Source of the DNA: Pantoea sp. alder81
GTDB taxonomy: Bacteria > Pseudomonadota > Gammaproteobacteria > Enterobacterales > Enterobacteriaceae
Direction of reading: 5' to 3'
Assembly (NCBI RefSeq): GCF_020179835.1
Contig: NZ_JAIUDA010000001.1
Span: 868,001 to 932,000 of the forward strand
Length of the DNA: 64,000 nt
Shown: piece by piece, positions 41,276 to 49,826 of the stretch
How positions within the stretch are numbered: position 1 is the first letter of the stretch
Layout of the letters: every line of letters starts with the position of its first letter
Notes under the pieces: model-generated
Database searches by the model: none
Told to the model about the DNA's origin: nothing
Seen by the model: only the letters and a program-made list of their open reading frames with translations
Made by a program: the position numbers and the translations under genes

Positions 41276-42214
41276 ATGCCCTTGACGCTCTCACTGAATA
41301 CCAATCCGCTGGTGAATCGCTTTGCCGATCCGCAGGATCTGATTCACACCGTGGCACAGCAGATCCGCATCCGCGATCTGCAATTAACGCATGAATTTAT
41401 TAATCCCGGCTGGCCCGCCGCCACCATCAAGCGCATGACACGCCTGATGCAGCAGGCGCTGCGAGAAACTGGCGTGCGGGTGACGTCGGGTATGACCGGT
41501 CCTTATGGTCGGCTCAACCATTTTGGTCATCCGGACGTTGAAGTGCGGCGCTACTACGTGGACTGGTTTAAAACCTTCGCCGATATCACCGCAGAACTGG
41601 GTGGCGATGCTGTTGGATCGCAGTTCGCCATTTTTACGCAGCAGGATTTCAACGATGCGGCGCGGCGGGACGCGTTGATCGATATCGCGATAGATTGCTG
41701 GGCCGAGGTGGCTGAGCATGCCCAATCTGCCGGATTGAAGTACCTGTTTTGGGAACCGATGAGCATCGGACGCGAGTTTGGTGAAACCATTCCGGCTTGC
41801 CTCGCACTGCAGCAGCGTTTGAGCAGTGAGTCCTTTGCCCTGCCGATGTGGATGATGGCGGATATCGATCATGGCGATGTGACTTCTGCGGACCCACGTG
41901 ATTACGACCCTTACGCGTGGGCAGAAGCGGTGCCGCGATACTCGCCGATTATTCATATAAAACAAAGCATGATGGACAAAGGCGGTCACAGACCTTTCAC
42001 ATTGCAGTACAATGCGGGCGGCCGCATTCAGCCGCAGCCATTGCTGGATGCACTGTCGCGCGGCGGCGCAACGGATAACGAGATTTGCCTTGAGCTGAGT
42101 TTTAAGGAACGTGAACCCACAGACCGTCAGGTGGTGGCAGATATCGCGGAAAGCGTTGCGTTTTGGGCACCGCATATTGATACAGGCGTGCAGGATTTGC
42201 ATCTGGCTTCCTAA
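41276..42214 (+). CDS. eryC: EryC-like TIM-barrel sugar phosphate isomerase/epimerase
   Basis: The product has 312 residues of the xylose-isomerase-like TIM-barrel (AP-endonuclease family 2). RDLQLTHEFINPGW, MTGPYGRLNHFGHPD, LKYLFWEPMSIGREFGET and WMMADIDHGD supply acidic and histidine residues expected for the divalent metal site. In Brucella EryC interconverts tetrulose 4-phosphate forms on the way to D-erythrose 4-phosphate. It lies 2 bases behind eryB with GGAGG upstream. The further isomerases of the Brucella pathway (TpiA2/EryH and RpiB/EryI) are not in the window. Confidence 0.82.
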   Translation: MPLTLSLNTNPLVNRFADPQDLIHTVAQQIRIRDLQLTHEFINPGWPAATIKRMTRLMQQALRETGVRVTSGMTGPYGRLNHFGHPDVEVRRYYVDWFKTFADITAELGGDAVGSQFAIFTQQDFNDAARRDALIDIAIDCWAEVAEHAQSAGLKYLFWEPMSIGREFGETIPACLALQQRLSSESFALPMWMMADIDHGDVTSADPRDYDPYAWAEAVPRYSPIIHIKQSMMDKGGHRPFTLQYNAGGRIQPQPLLDALSRGGATDNEICLELSFKEREPTDRQVVADIAESVAFWAPHIDTGVQDLHLAS

Positions 42215-42237
42215 GCCTAATCATCAGGAAAAGAAAC

Positions 42238-43194
42238 ATGAAACCGGCTCCAACTCCCGCTGAACGCGATGACTCTCTGGCCCTGCGTGCCGCATGGCTG
42301 CACTACGTGGGCGGCCTGACCCAGGCTGAAGTCGCCAAACGTTTGGGATTACCCTCCGTTAAAACCCATCGCATGATTGCCAAAATGGTCGCGGAGGGCG
42401 CGGTGAAGGTGTCGATTGATGGCGATATCATGGCGTGCGTGGCGCTGGAAGATCAGCTGCGCGAAAAGCACGGACTGCGGTTTTGCCACGTTGCGCCTGA
42501 CCTCGGTGAAGAAGGCTTGCCGGTGCGAACGCTTGGCATGGCTGGCGCAGATTACCTGCGCAATCTCCTCACGGCTCAGCCTGCTATTACGCTGGGACTG
42601 GGACATGGCCGCACCCTTTCCGCAGCTATTCACCAACTCCCACGCATTGACGCCCCGCATATGCGATTCGTTTCGCTGCTGGGCTGTCTGACGCGCAACT
42701 ACGCGCTCAATCCACATGATGTAATGCATCGCATAGCGGAAAAAACCGGTGCGCAAGCGTATATGATGCCGGTGCCGTTTTTCGCCAACACGCAGGAAGA
42801 TCGCGACGTGCTGCTTAAACAGCGCGGCGTCAGCGAAGTGTTTGCCATGGCGGCGCAGAGCGAGGTGAAACTGGTGGGGATCGGCACCGTAGAACCTGCC
42901 GCGCAGTTGGTTGAAGCGGGCATGATCGATGAAGCTGAAATTAACGATATTTCTGCTGCAGGCGCCGTCGGTGAACTGCTCGGCCATTTCTTCGATGCCA
43001 ACGGACAGATGATCCACAACAGCCTGACGGCGCGTACGCTGTCGGTGGAACTGGATCTTGCTCACCGCGCGGAAATTGTCGCGCTGGTGGGCGGATTAAG
43101 CAAAGTCGACGCGATTCGCGCGGTGCTGGCCAGCGGTCTAGTAACCGGATTAATTACCGATGAGTTAACGGCACAGGCGTTAATTGCAGATTAG
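42238..43194 (+). CDS. eryD: EryD-like SorC-family sugar-binding regulator
   Basis: The product has 318 residues. The N-terminal HTH AAWLHYVGGLTQAEVAKRLGLPSVKTHRMIAKMVAEGAVKV (about 18-58) is followed by the phosphosugar-sensing domain with AITLGLGHGRTLSAAIHQLP, VKLVGIGTVEPAAQLV and ALVGGLSKVDAIRAVLASGLVTGLITDE. In Brucella EryD represses the ery operon until erythritol relieves it. It closes the eryABCD operon, 23 bases behind eryC. Its stop codon overlaps that of the convergent GNAT gene by 4 bases. Confidence 0.85.
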   Translation: MKPAPTPAERDDSLALRAAWLHYVGGLTQAEVAKRLGLPSVKTHRMIAKMVAEGAVKVSIDGDIMACVALEDQLREKHGLRFCHVAPDLGEEGLPVRTLGMAGADYLRNLLTAQPAITLGLGHGRTLSAAIHQLPRIDAPHMRFVSLLGCLTRNYALNPHDVMHRIAEKTGAQAYMMPVPFFANTQEDRDVLLKQRGVSEVFAMAAQSEVKLVGIGTVEPAAQLVEAGMIDEAEINDISAAGAVGELLGHFFDANGQMIHNSLTARTLSVELDLAHRAEIVALVGGLSKVDAIRAVLASGLVTGLITDELTAQALIAD

Positions 43195-43730
43195 AGTGGC
43201 ATTAATTCATCCGCGAATAACCCAAACACCCAATCGTCCCGCCACTCACCGGCGAGGTTATAACTTTTCCGCAAAGTGCCTTCCTGCTGAAATCCTACTT
43301 TAAGTAACGTTCTACGTGAGGGCTCATTTCCGGCGGTTACGGTGGCAACCAGCTTACGGAAGCCCAGATCCTTCAGCGCATAACGCGCAATATCGTGAAG
43401 TGATTCGGTACCAAACCCTTTGCCCTGAGACTCTGCTGCCAGCAAAAAACCGACTTCCACGATGCCGTCACCGCGATCGATAAATCCGGTGACACCTAGC
43501 GGCGCTGAACAACCCTTCTCTATTATCACCAGGCACAACCAATGGGTGCTGCCTTTCTGCCAGCGTGGCAATCTTATCTCGAACCTGTCACGTCGAATCT
43601 CTTCTTCAGATTGAGGATCGGCCACATAACGCATCACGCGCTCATCCTGTTGCAGCGAGAGAAAGAATCGCCAGTCATCGGCAACTAACTGGCGATAGTG
43701 CAGTCTTTTGGAGGTGATTTCAGGGAACAT
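43191..43730 (-). CDS. GNAT-family N-acetyltransferase (RimJ/RimL type)
   Basis: The product has 179 residues. TSKRLHYRQLVADDWRFFLSLQQDERVMRYV is the usual N-terminal part of the RimJ/RimL subgroup. The acetyl-CoA site VGFLLAAESQGKGFGTESLHDIARYAL lies at about 93-118, and TAGNEPSRRTLLKVGFQQEGTLRKSY at about 130-155. It should acetylate an amino group of a protein or small molecule; the substrate is unknown. AAGGATTCA precedes the ATG. It lies between two catabolic loci, downstream of the second importer, and has no evident link with either. Confidence 0.88.
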   Translation of the reverse strand: MFPEITSKRLHYRQLVADDWRFFLSLQQDERVMRYVADPQSEEEIRRDRFEIRLPRWQKGSTHWLCLVIIEKGCSAPLGVTGFIDRGDGIVEVGFLLAAESQGKGFGTESLHDIARYALKDLGFRKLVATVTAGNEPSRRTLLKVGFQQEGTLRKSYNLAGEWRDDWVFGLFADELMPL

Positions 43731-43757
43731 TGAATCCTTATTCGCCTTTTTGATGTT

Positions 43758-44765
43758 TTATTTAGCCATACGCAGTTTAATCTGAGAGAACAATCCCCGG
43801 AACACCACAATCGCGATAATTATCGCACCCCATGTCGCGGTAATCATAAAAGGATCGAGGCGCAACAGGTTCAATCCGCTGGATATCATCTGCAGGATAA
43901 TCACCGCCAGAACCACACCCGAAACCCGGCCGAATCCCCCAAACGGACTCACTTTGCCGAGAAAGGCGGCCAGTACCGCCACCAGCAGATAAGAATCCGC
44001 ATAGCTGGCTTTGACCGAGTTAAGTTGCCCCATCATCACCAGCGAAGTCAACGCCGCAAACGTCGAGGAGAACACATATTGCATCACAGTGATTTTCACC
44101 AGATTAACGTTGGCGTACTGTGCCGCCGTCGCGTTTGAACCCATCATATACAGGCTAAAACCAAATCGGGTTTTGTTCAGGATGATTGACGCCACAATAG
44201 CCGCCACCACAAACAGAATCAGCGCGTTCGGGATGCCGAAACTGGTGCCATTGCCAATATTTAGCAGTGAATCAGGAAAACCCGACAGTGTGTAACCGCG
44301 AGTCAGCACTACATTTAGTCCGGCAATCAGCGTCATAGTACCTAGTGTGACCAGAATGTCGGGGATCTTGAGGATCGAGATCAGCAAGCCGTTGATCACC
44401 CCCACCAGCAGGCAGGCTACAAACCCGAGCAGTACGGCGAGTAACACCAGTTCCACACCCGCCAGTTTCATGCCCTGTGAGGAGAGGGCTTGCAGGACGA
44501 GGGCGATAATAATGCCATTGAGGTTTGCCGTTGAGATGATGGAGAGATTGATTCCGCCGGACAGCATTGAAATCATCATGCCAATCGCCAGCAAACCCAC
44601 AATCGGTAACTGATAGGCCATCGATATCAGGTTCTGCGTGCGAATAAACTTCTCGCCGTTGAGTGCGAACATCAGGATAAATACTGCAATCAGCACCACA
44701 TACAGTGACAGATTCTCCGCAATAACGGCACTGAGACGCAGGCGCGCGGGCGCGTAAGTTTTCAT
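43758..44765 (-). CDS. Sugar ABC importer permease 2 of the SIS/VOC operon
   Basis: The product has 335 residues of the RbsC type. GMMISMLSGGINLSIISTANLNGIIIAL is near residues 60-90 and LLVAVLAAFLGKVSPFGGFGRVSGVVLA near 260. ATG 44765 has GAGGAG 8 bases upstream and is preferred to the ATG at 44780, which overlaps the previous gene. It is the last gene of a six-gene operon. Two different permeases in one operon imply a heterodimeric channel, as in the rhamnose (RhaPQ) and AI-2 (LsrCD) importers. Confidence 0.85.
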   Translation of the reverse strand: MKTYAPARLRLSAVIAENLSLYVVLIAVFILMFALNGEKFIRTQNLISMAYQLPIVGLLAIGMMISMLSGGINLSIISTANLNGIIIALVLQALSSQGMKLAGVELVLLAVLLGFVACLLVGVINGLLISILKIPDILVTLGTMTLIAGLNVVLTRGYTLSGFPDSLLNIGNGTSFGIPNALILFVVAAIVASIILNKTRFGFSLYMMGSNATAAQYANVNLVKITVMQYVFSSTFAALTSLVMMGQLNSVKASYADSYLLVAVLAAFLGKVSPFGGFGRVSGVVLAVIILQMISSGLNLLRLDPFMITATWGAIIIAIVVFRGLFSQIKLRMAK

Positions 44766-44776
44766 GGCTTTGCTCC

Positions 44777-45784
44777 TCATTGTTCCACCACCACACGCAC
44801 CTGCGCCCTTTTCTGCCGCAGAATTTGCAGCGCATTGAGTGACACGCTAAATAGAATCACCAAACCGGTGAAGACGTTGTAGTAGTAAGGCGAGACTTTC
44901 AGCAGTGTCAGGCTATTGCTGAGGATTGCGAACAGCAATACGCCTAGCAGGGTTCCCGCTACGCTGCCACGCCCACCGGTGACCGATGCACCTCCCAGTA
45001 CCACGGCTGCAATTACCTGCAACTCAGAGCCCACAATGGAATTGGGGATCACCGTCTGCACAATCGACACCTGAATAATGCTGGCAAATCCCGAAATGGC
45101 CCCGACAAAGGTATAAATGAACAACGTTGTGCGACGCAGGTTGAAACCTACGCGCTCCGCAGAGAGCGCATTGCCACCTACCGCGTATATGCTGCGCCCC
45201 AGCACGGTATGTTTGAGAAACAGATGCAGGAAAATCGCCAGAGCAAACCACAAACAGGTCACCAGGCTTAAGCCATACCAGGCGCCGTTTGCCGCCTGTA
45301 ACGGGAAGATTTTGATCTCAGCCAGGCTGAGCAGTGATGGCGGCAAGTCGTAAATCAAATCACCCTGAGTCACCACGTACAGAGTGCCGTAAAACAGACT
45401 GTTAGTGGCTATCGTCACAATGATGGCGGTGATCTTGAAGTAATAAATGATGATACCGTTTAGCAGTCCCATTAATGCGCCGAGGATCAATGCACATAAT
45501 ATCGCCAGCCAGATATTATCGAGTCCGAGTTGCAAGAACCAGAATACCACCACGTATTGCGCCACCTGAGCGATGGCGGTAAACGAAACGTCAAACCCAC
45601 CGGAAATCAGCACCAGTAACACACCCAATGCAAAGATGCCCAGTACCGTCCAGGATTTCAGCAGGTCGGTCAGATTATCAAAGCTGATGAAGTTGGGATT
45701 GATGCTGGTGATCACAATCGACAGCACGACGATCAGCACCAACAGCAAGGTCTCACGCGCTTTGAGCAGTTTCATCATATCCAC
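44777..45784 (-). CDS. Sugar ABC importer permease 1 of the SIS/VOC operon
   Basis: The product has 335 residues with about nine helices of the RbsC/LsrC family. GVLLVLISGGFDVSFTAIAQVAQYVV near 55-80 and ELQVIAAVVLGGASVTGGRGSVAGTLLGVLLFAILSNSL near 250-290 are the conserved blocks. A GTG at 45784 with GGAGGAG 6 bases upstream fits best; ATG 45778 is an alternative. It pairs with the downstream permease to form the channel. It is about 25% of the way along the LsrB/RhaS-type class by appearance, so rhamnose- or AI-2-like ligands are possible, but the neighbouring enzymes do not match either pathway. Confidence 0.83.
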   Translation of the reverse strand: MDMMKLLKARETLLLVLIVVLSIVITSINPNFISFDNLTDLLKSWTVLGIFALGVLLVLISGGFDVSFTAIAQVAQYVVVFWFLQLGLDNIWLAILCALILGALMGLLNGIIIYYFKITAIIVTIATNSLFYGTLYVVTQGDLIYDLPPSLLSLAEIKIFPLQAANGAWYGLSLVTCLWFALAIFLHLFLKHTVLGRSIYAVGGNALSAERVGFNLRRTTLFIYTFVGAISGFASIIQVSIVQTVIPNSIVGSELQVIAAVVLGGASVTGGRGSVAGTLLGVLLFAILSNSLTLLKVSPYYYNVFTGLVILFSVSLNALQILRQKRAQVRVVVEQ

Positions 45785-45805
45785 GATACTCTCCTCCGGC
45801 GGGCG

Positions 45806-47287
45806 TTATTGCCGCTCCATCTCATGTTGCAGCGTTTCATTATCAATTTCGTCACTGCGCCAGCTTTTGCCCAGCCTGCCGCGCTGCATCATGATGATGC
45901 GGTCACAGTTGGCCAACAGCTCTGGCAGCTCATCGGAAATAAAAATGATGCCCATGCCTTCCTGCGCTTTCGCTTTCACGGTTTGATAGATGTAGTTTTT
46001 GGCACCCACATCAATGCCCACGGTTGGGCTGTCCAGAATGAACACCTGAGGTCGCATCGCCAGCCATTTTGCCAGCACCACTTTTTGCTGATTGCCACCG
46101 GAAAGCATGCGAATCGGTTGGTCCTGACTGCCGTATTTCACCTGCATTCCCTTAAGCAAGTCCTCAACCGTATCGCGCATTTTTTGACTGTTAAGCAGTC
46201 GCATCGGGGTCAGAAAGTGATCCAGGGTGCAAATGGCCGCATTTGCCGCGATGCTCTGCTCCATAATGAGCCCTTGTGCCAGACGATCTTCGGGAACATA
46301 GGCGATACCGTGTTTTACCGCAGCATGGATGCTGTTGATGGTGACGGGTTGGCCATGCAAATAAATCTCGCCGCTTTGTGCCGGTTCCACGCCAAACAGC
46401 GCCATGGCCAGTTCGGTGCGTCCGGCACCTAATAGACCGGCAATGCCTAAGACTTCACCTTTGCGTAATTCAAAACTGACGTCCTGAAAGCTGTTGCGTT
46501 TGCTGAGATGGCGCACACTGAGCAGCACGTCATCAGTCGCACTCGATGCCCGCGTTTCAAAAGTCAGGGCATAGCCCAACATCAGATTTTCAATATCACC
46601 GCTGGTGAGTTTTTCCGTGGGCTGGCAGTCAATCACTTTGCCATCGCGCATTACGGTAACGCGATCGCAGATCTCCAGTAATTCATTCAGCTTGTGGCTG
46701 ATAAAAATGAAGGCGATGCCTTGCTGCTTTAACTGGCGCAAAATGGCAAACAGGTTGTTGATTTCACTGCGTGTCAGTGCGGTCGTAGGTTCATCGAGAA
46801 TGATCAGTTTTGATTGATTAACCAGCGCACGTGCAATCGCCACCAATTGTTGTTTGGCAATCGGCAGTTCGTCTACCGTCGCGTCTAAATCGAGATGAAT
46901 CCCCAATTGAGCGATGATTTTGACGACGTTATCTTTGTAAGCGCTGCTGCGCACCAGTGCTTTACGGTCATTCAGCATCTGGCTGATATAGATGTTTTCT
47001 AACACGCTGAGATTGGGAAACAGCGAGAGATCCTGATAGATGATGCCAATGCCCTGCTTCACCGCATCCATGGCGGTGAAACGCTGGATGGACTGATTTT
47101 TGATGGCCAGGCTGCCGCGATCGCGTGATTCAACACCAGCAATGATCTTCATTAAGGTGGATTTACCGCAGCCGTTTTCACCCACCAGGCCGTGCACCTC
47201 ACCTTCATTGATATCAAAACTGACATCGTTGAGTGCGGTCACGCCGCCAAATTTTTTCGTGACGTTCGCCACAGACAAAAACTGCAT
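45806..47287 (-). CDS. Sugar ABC importer tandem ATPase of the SIS/VOC operon
   Basis: The product has 493 residues from ATG 47287 (GGAGG 5 bases upstream). The first ABC domain has GENGCGKSTLMK and LIILDEPTTALT, with the signature region LPIAKQQLVAIARAL. The second has GLLGAGRTELAM, LSGGNQQKVVLAKWLA and FILDSPTVGIDVGAK. In the latter the catalytic Glu after Walker B is replaced by Ser, whereas the first retains its Glu. It energises the two-permease importer. It lies 100 bases behind the binding-protein gene. Confidence 0.9.
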   Translation of the reverse strand: MQFLSVANVTKKFGGVTALNDVSFDINEGEVHGLVGENGCGKSTLMKIIAGVESRDRGSLAIKNQSIQRFTAMDAVKQGIGIIYQDLSLFPNLSVLENIYISQMLNDRKALVRSSAYKDNVVKIIAQLGIHLDLDATVDELPIAKQQLVAIARALVNQSKLIILDEPTTALTRSEINNLFAILRQLKQQGIAFIFISHKLNELLEICDRVTVMRDGKVIDCQPTEKLTSGDIENLMLGYALTFETRASSATDDVLLSVRHLSKRNSFQDVSFELRKGEVLGIAGLLGAGRTELAMALFGVEPAQSGEIYLHGQPVTINSIHAAVKHGIAYVPEDRLAQGLIMEQSIAANAAICTLDHFLTPMRLLNSQKMRDTVEDLLKGMQVKYGSQDQPIRMLSGGNQQKVVLAKWLAMRPQVFILDSPTVGIDVGAKNYIYQTVKAKAQEGMGIIFISDELPELLANCDRIIMMQRGRLGKSWRSDEIDNETLQHEMERQ

Positions 47288-47389
47288 ACGACCTCCGCAC
47301 ACTCTGCGGTGATAGAGACGGGCATCATCGATGACGCCTCAACAATAAAACGTTCAGGGTTTGGGGCGACACGAATGCCGCCCTTATGA

Positions 47390-48379
47390 TTAAAAATCGT
47401 ACTTGCTGTAATTGTCTTTGGTGACCGTCAGTGGTTTATCAAAGATGATGTTTTGACCATTGATGGTCGGGACGCCAAGCGTGGGGATTTCCAAACCTTG
47501 TTTAATCTGATCCCGCTTGCCATCGAGCACCATTTTGGCAATGTAGGCCATGGCGTAAGAGGCTTCACCCGGGCTCCAGAGAATCGATTCGGTTAAGGAA
47601 CCATCCTTCAGGAAGGTGGCACTCTCTTTCGGGGACGTCGTTCCGATGACAGTGAGTTTGCCCACCAGACCTTTTTCGCGCAGCGCTTGTGCCGCACCTG
47701 GACCACCCTGACTGCCAAATGCCAGCACGCCTTTCAAATCTGGATAGGTAGAGAGCAACTCCAGTGTTTTCTGACGCGAGGCGTTGCGATCTTCACTCAC
47801 CGGGAAGCGATCGGAGACCAGCTTCATATCGGGATATTTCTCTTTCATTTCTTTGATCGCGGCATCTGCCCAGGTGTTGTGCGCAGGTACAGTCAGTGAA
47901 CCTACATAAATGGCAAACTCTCCTTTGCCACCGGCATGTTTGGCGAATTCATCCATCATGTAGCGACCAAATTTTTCGTTTTCGATCATCTCAACGTCAT
48001 AGTCGGCGCCCGGTTGGTTCACTGATTCATGGGTGATGACCACAATCTTCTGACTGCGCGCACGGTTAAACACAGGCTCGACCGAGCTGGCATTATTCGG
48101 CACCACCAGCAGGGCATTGGCACCCTGAGTAATACTGTCTTCGATAATGCGCACCTGCTGCGCTTCATCAGCGGAGGCTGGCGCCTGCTGATAGGCATCG
48201 ATTTTGAAATCTTTGGCGGCTTTTTTCAGACCGGTTTCATAGTCGTTAAACCACGCAGAACGCAGCTTGGGAATGCCGACCATAGTGTATTCATCTGCCG
48301 CCTGTGCTGGCAGCGATGCGCAGAGTGAGGTTATGCCCAGCAGCAGTGCTAACGTCAGAGCATTACGCGTTTTCATCAT
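47390..48379 (-). CDS. RhaS/LsrB-like sugar ABC importer substrate-binding protein
   Basis: The product has 329 residues with a signal peptide (MMKTRNALTLALLLGITSLCASLPAQA). The mature part YTMVGIPKLRSAWFNDYETGLKKAAKDFKIDAYQ, VRIIEDSITQGANALLVVPNN and VLAFGSQGGPGAAQALREKGL follows the LsrB/RhaS group of type I binding proteins, which bind rhamnose, AI-2 or related small sugars. It is encoded between the VOC gene and the ATPase gene in one operon. AGGA lies 10 bases before the ATG. The true ligand is open. Confidence 0.87.
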   Translation of the reverse strand: MMKTRNALTLALLLGITSLCASLPAQAADEYTMVGIPKLRSAWFNDYETGLKKAAKDFKIDAYQQAPASADEAQQVRIIEDSITQGANALLVVPNNASSVEPVFNRARSQKIVVITHESVNQPGADYDVEMIENEKFGRYMMDEFAKHAGGKGEFAIYVGSLTVPAHNTWADAAIKEMKEKYPDMKLVSDRFPVSEDRNASRQKTLELLSTYPDLKGVLAFGSQGGPGAAQALREKGLVGKLTVIGTTSPKESATFLKDGSLTESILWSPGEASYAMAYIAKMVLDGKRDQIKQGLEIPTLGVPTINGQNIIFDKPLTVTKDNYSKYDF

Positions 48380-48394
48380 GATATGTGTCCTTTA

Positions 48395-48868
48395 TCAGGC
48401 GGGATAGCGCCGTTCAGGTTCAGGAATGGAGCCAGCGTTACCGATTTCGATCACGGCACCCTGAAAACGCTCCTCGGTATCGAGGTAATAGAAAACGTCA
48501 TCACCAATGTTGCCGCTCTGCACGACGTCATATCCGCGTGCCTTGTAGGTTTCGAGCGCCTTTTCACAATCGGCAAAATAGAGTTTGAGATGATGTAAGC
48601 CGTACCCGTGCTTTTCGATGTATTCGTCATAGATGCTGTAGCCAGAGACTGGCTGCATCAATTCCATCTGTACGCCATTAATCCAGCACACAGCAATTTT
48701 GTAGATGTGCTCTGCTGGCTGGCCACGGTAAATCGACTGATTCACGTTATGTGGCCCGTAGGTATAGACATCCCACGGGCCCATGTTGAAGGCTTCCCAG
48801 TAGTGCTGCATTGCCGCATCAAGATCTTCTACCAGATGAGCAATCTGAATGATGTCACCGTCTTTCAT
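48395..48868 (-). CDS. VOC-family protein of the unknown sugar operon
   Basis: The product has 157 residues with one vicinal-oxygen-chelate module or a paired half-module. IIQIAHLVEDLDAAMQHYWEAFNMGPWDVYTY supplies the first His, WINGVQMELMQPVSG a Glu, KHGYGLHHLKLYFADCEKALETYKARGY a second His, and FQGAVIEIGN a final Glu. This is the ligand set of methylmalonyl-CoA-epimerase-like isomerases rather than of ring dioxygenases. It should carry out a metal-dependent isomerisation or epimerisation next to a carbonyl. It lies between the SIS gene and the binding-protein gene, so it is probably a catabolic enzyme of the same sugar. Confidence 0.82.
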   Translation of the reverse strand: MKDGDIIQIAHLVEDLDAAMQHYWEAFNMGPWDVYTYGPHNVNQSIYRGQPAEHIYKIAVCWINGVQMELMQPVSGYSIYDEYIEKHGYGLHHLKLYFADCEKALETYKARGYDVVQSGNIGDDVFYYLDTEERFQGAVIEIGNAGSIPEPERRYPA

Positions 48869-48882
48869 CGCATGCGCTCCGC

Positions 48883-49455
48883 TCAGGCAAACTTATGAGG
48901 CAACCCTTCGAGGTTGGTGTGGCTGGCTTTCATCGCATCCATCTGGATACCGCACTGCTCGATCAGCATCATGGTGACGATATCGGTGAAGAGGAATAGC
49001 GACTGTTCCAGTAAGGTGGACATTGGCTGAATGGAGGGAATTTCCTGATCGCCGCCAAATATCTGGCCGGGTACACGCACGGCTAAATCCGCATATTGAC
49101 CATGTTCATTTTCAGGGTGGGCAGTGAGCAACACGATGCGCGCACCGGCTTCTTTCGCCAGCTTGATGATATTCAGTTCTACGTTGGTGACGGCACAATG
49201 CACGATGAGCAAATCACCCTTGCCAAGATAGGGCGACGTGGTGTCATAAACGACGTAACTGTCAAATCCCATATGCTTAAGGCGCATGGCAAAGCCACGC
49301 ACTGAAAGTTGCATGCGGCCCATGGCATAGAGCTGGATGGTTTTCGCCTGGCGGATTTCTGTGATGAGCTGGTCAATTTGCTGCGGATCAACCGCCAACA
49401 GCGTGTCGCGGTTTTCATTAATGACCTTCTCTACCAATGCTGCGTATTGAGACAT
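48883..49455 (-). CDS. SIS-domain sugar phosphate isomerase (HxlB-like)
   Basis: The product has 190 residues: an SIS fold as in 6-phospho-3-hexuloisomerase. IRQAKTIQLYAMGRMQLSVRGFAMRLKHMGFDSYVVYD is at about 33-70 and GKGDLLIVHCAVTNVELNIIKLAKEAGARIVLLTAHP near 77-114. The usual SGSG/T-type phosphate loop is changed to HCAVT, so the substrate may differ from hexulose 6-phosphate. No HxlA (hexulose-phosphate synthase) homologue is present. It is the first gene of the six-gene operon, 48 bases from a perfect operator. GAGGAATGACAC precedes the ATG. Confidence 0.82.
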   Translation of the reverse strand: MSQYAALVEKVINENRDTLLAVDPQQIDQLITEIRQAKTIQLYAMGRMQLSVRGFAMRLKHMGFDSYVVYDTTSPYLGKGDLLIVHCAVTNVELNIIKLAKEAGARIVLLTAHPENEHGQYADLAVRVPGQIFGGDQEIPSIQPMSTLLEQSLFLFTDIVTMMLIEQCGIQMDAMKASHTNLEGLPHKFA

Positions 49456-49502
49456 GTGTCATTCCTCAGTTGGCCCTAAAAGGCACAGATGTAGGGTTTA
49501 TG

Positions 49503-49518
49503 TTTACAAATTTGTAAA
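49503..49518. promoter_or_regulatory. Perfect palindromic operator, SIS-side
   Basis: TTTACAAATTTGTAAA is a perfect 16-bp palindrome 48 bases upstream of the SIS gene. A 13/16 copy is at 49729-49744, near the divergent regulator. The sequence resembles operators of AraR-like GntR/LacI hybrids. The 371-bp gap 49456-49826 contains no gene but also has two TTGATCACAA repeats at about 49577 and 49639 that may be CRP half-sites. Confidence 0.65.
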
Positions 49519-49728
49519 ATTAAATGCCTGACAACTGATGACAACCTTACGCAACATTTTTACTTTTTCTTTTGGAATTGATCACAAATCAAACACAAAT
49601 GGATTACATATCGAGCAGAAAAAGAGGTTTAGAGAAGTTGATCACAAGTTTTCGCTCGGAATGTGCGCTATTTTCCTTTCAAGCCGTTCAGATGTAATCA
49701 TTCCATATTCATCTTCATCCACAGATAG

Positions 49729-49744
49729 TTTACAAATTTGCACG
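49729..49744. promoter_or_regulatory. Second operator copy, regulator-side
   Basis: TTTACAAATTTGCACG matches the perfect operator at 49503-49518 in 13 of 16 positions, the first 12 being identical. It lies about 85 bases upstream of the regulator start and suggests autoregulation or loop formation over about 226 bp. Confidence 0.5.
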
Positions 49745-49826
49745 TTTTTCAGATTGTTGATTTTACTTATTAACTCCCTTAATGTGTTCCATCGCTGGAA
49801 TTGTTGATCAACGGGCAAACCGCACT

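Noticed and set aside
48395-48868. The VOC protein considered as a ring-cleavage dioxygenase.
   Set aside because: It has a single small module of 157 residues and the His/Glu pattern of epimerase-like members; no aromatic genes adjoin.
49577-49650. Two TTGATCACAA repeats taken as full CRP sites.
   Set aside because: Only the TCACA half fits; the left halves agree at about 3 of 5 positions, so they are mentioned only as possible half-sites.
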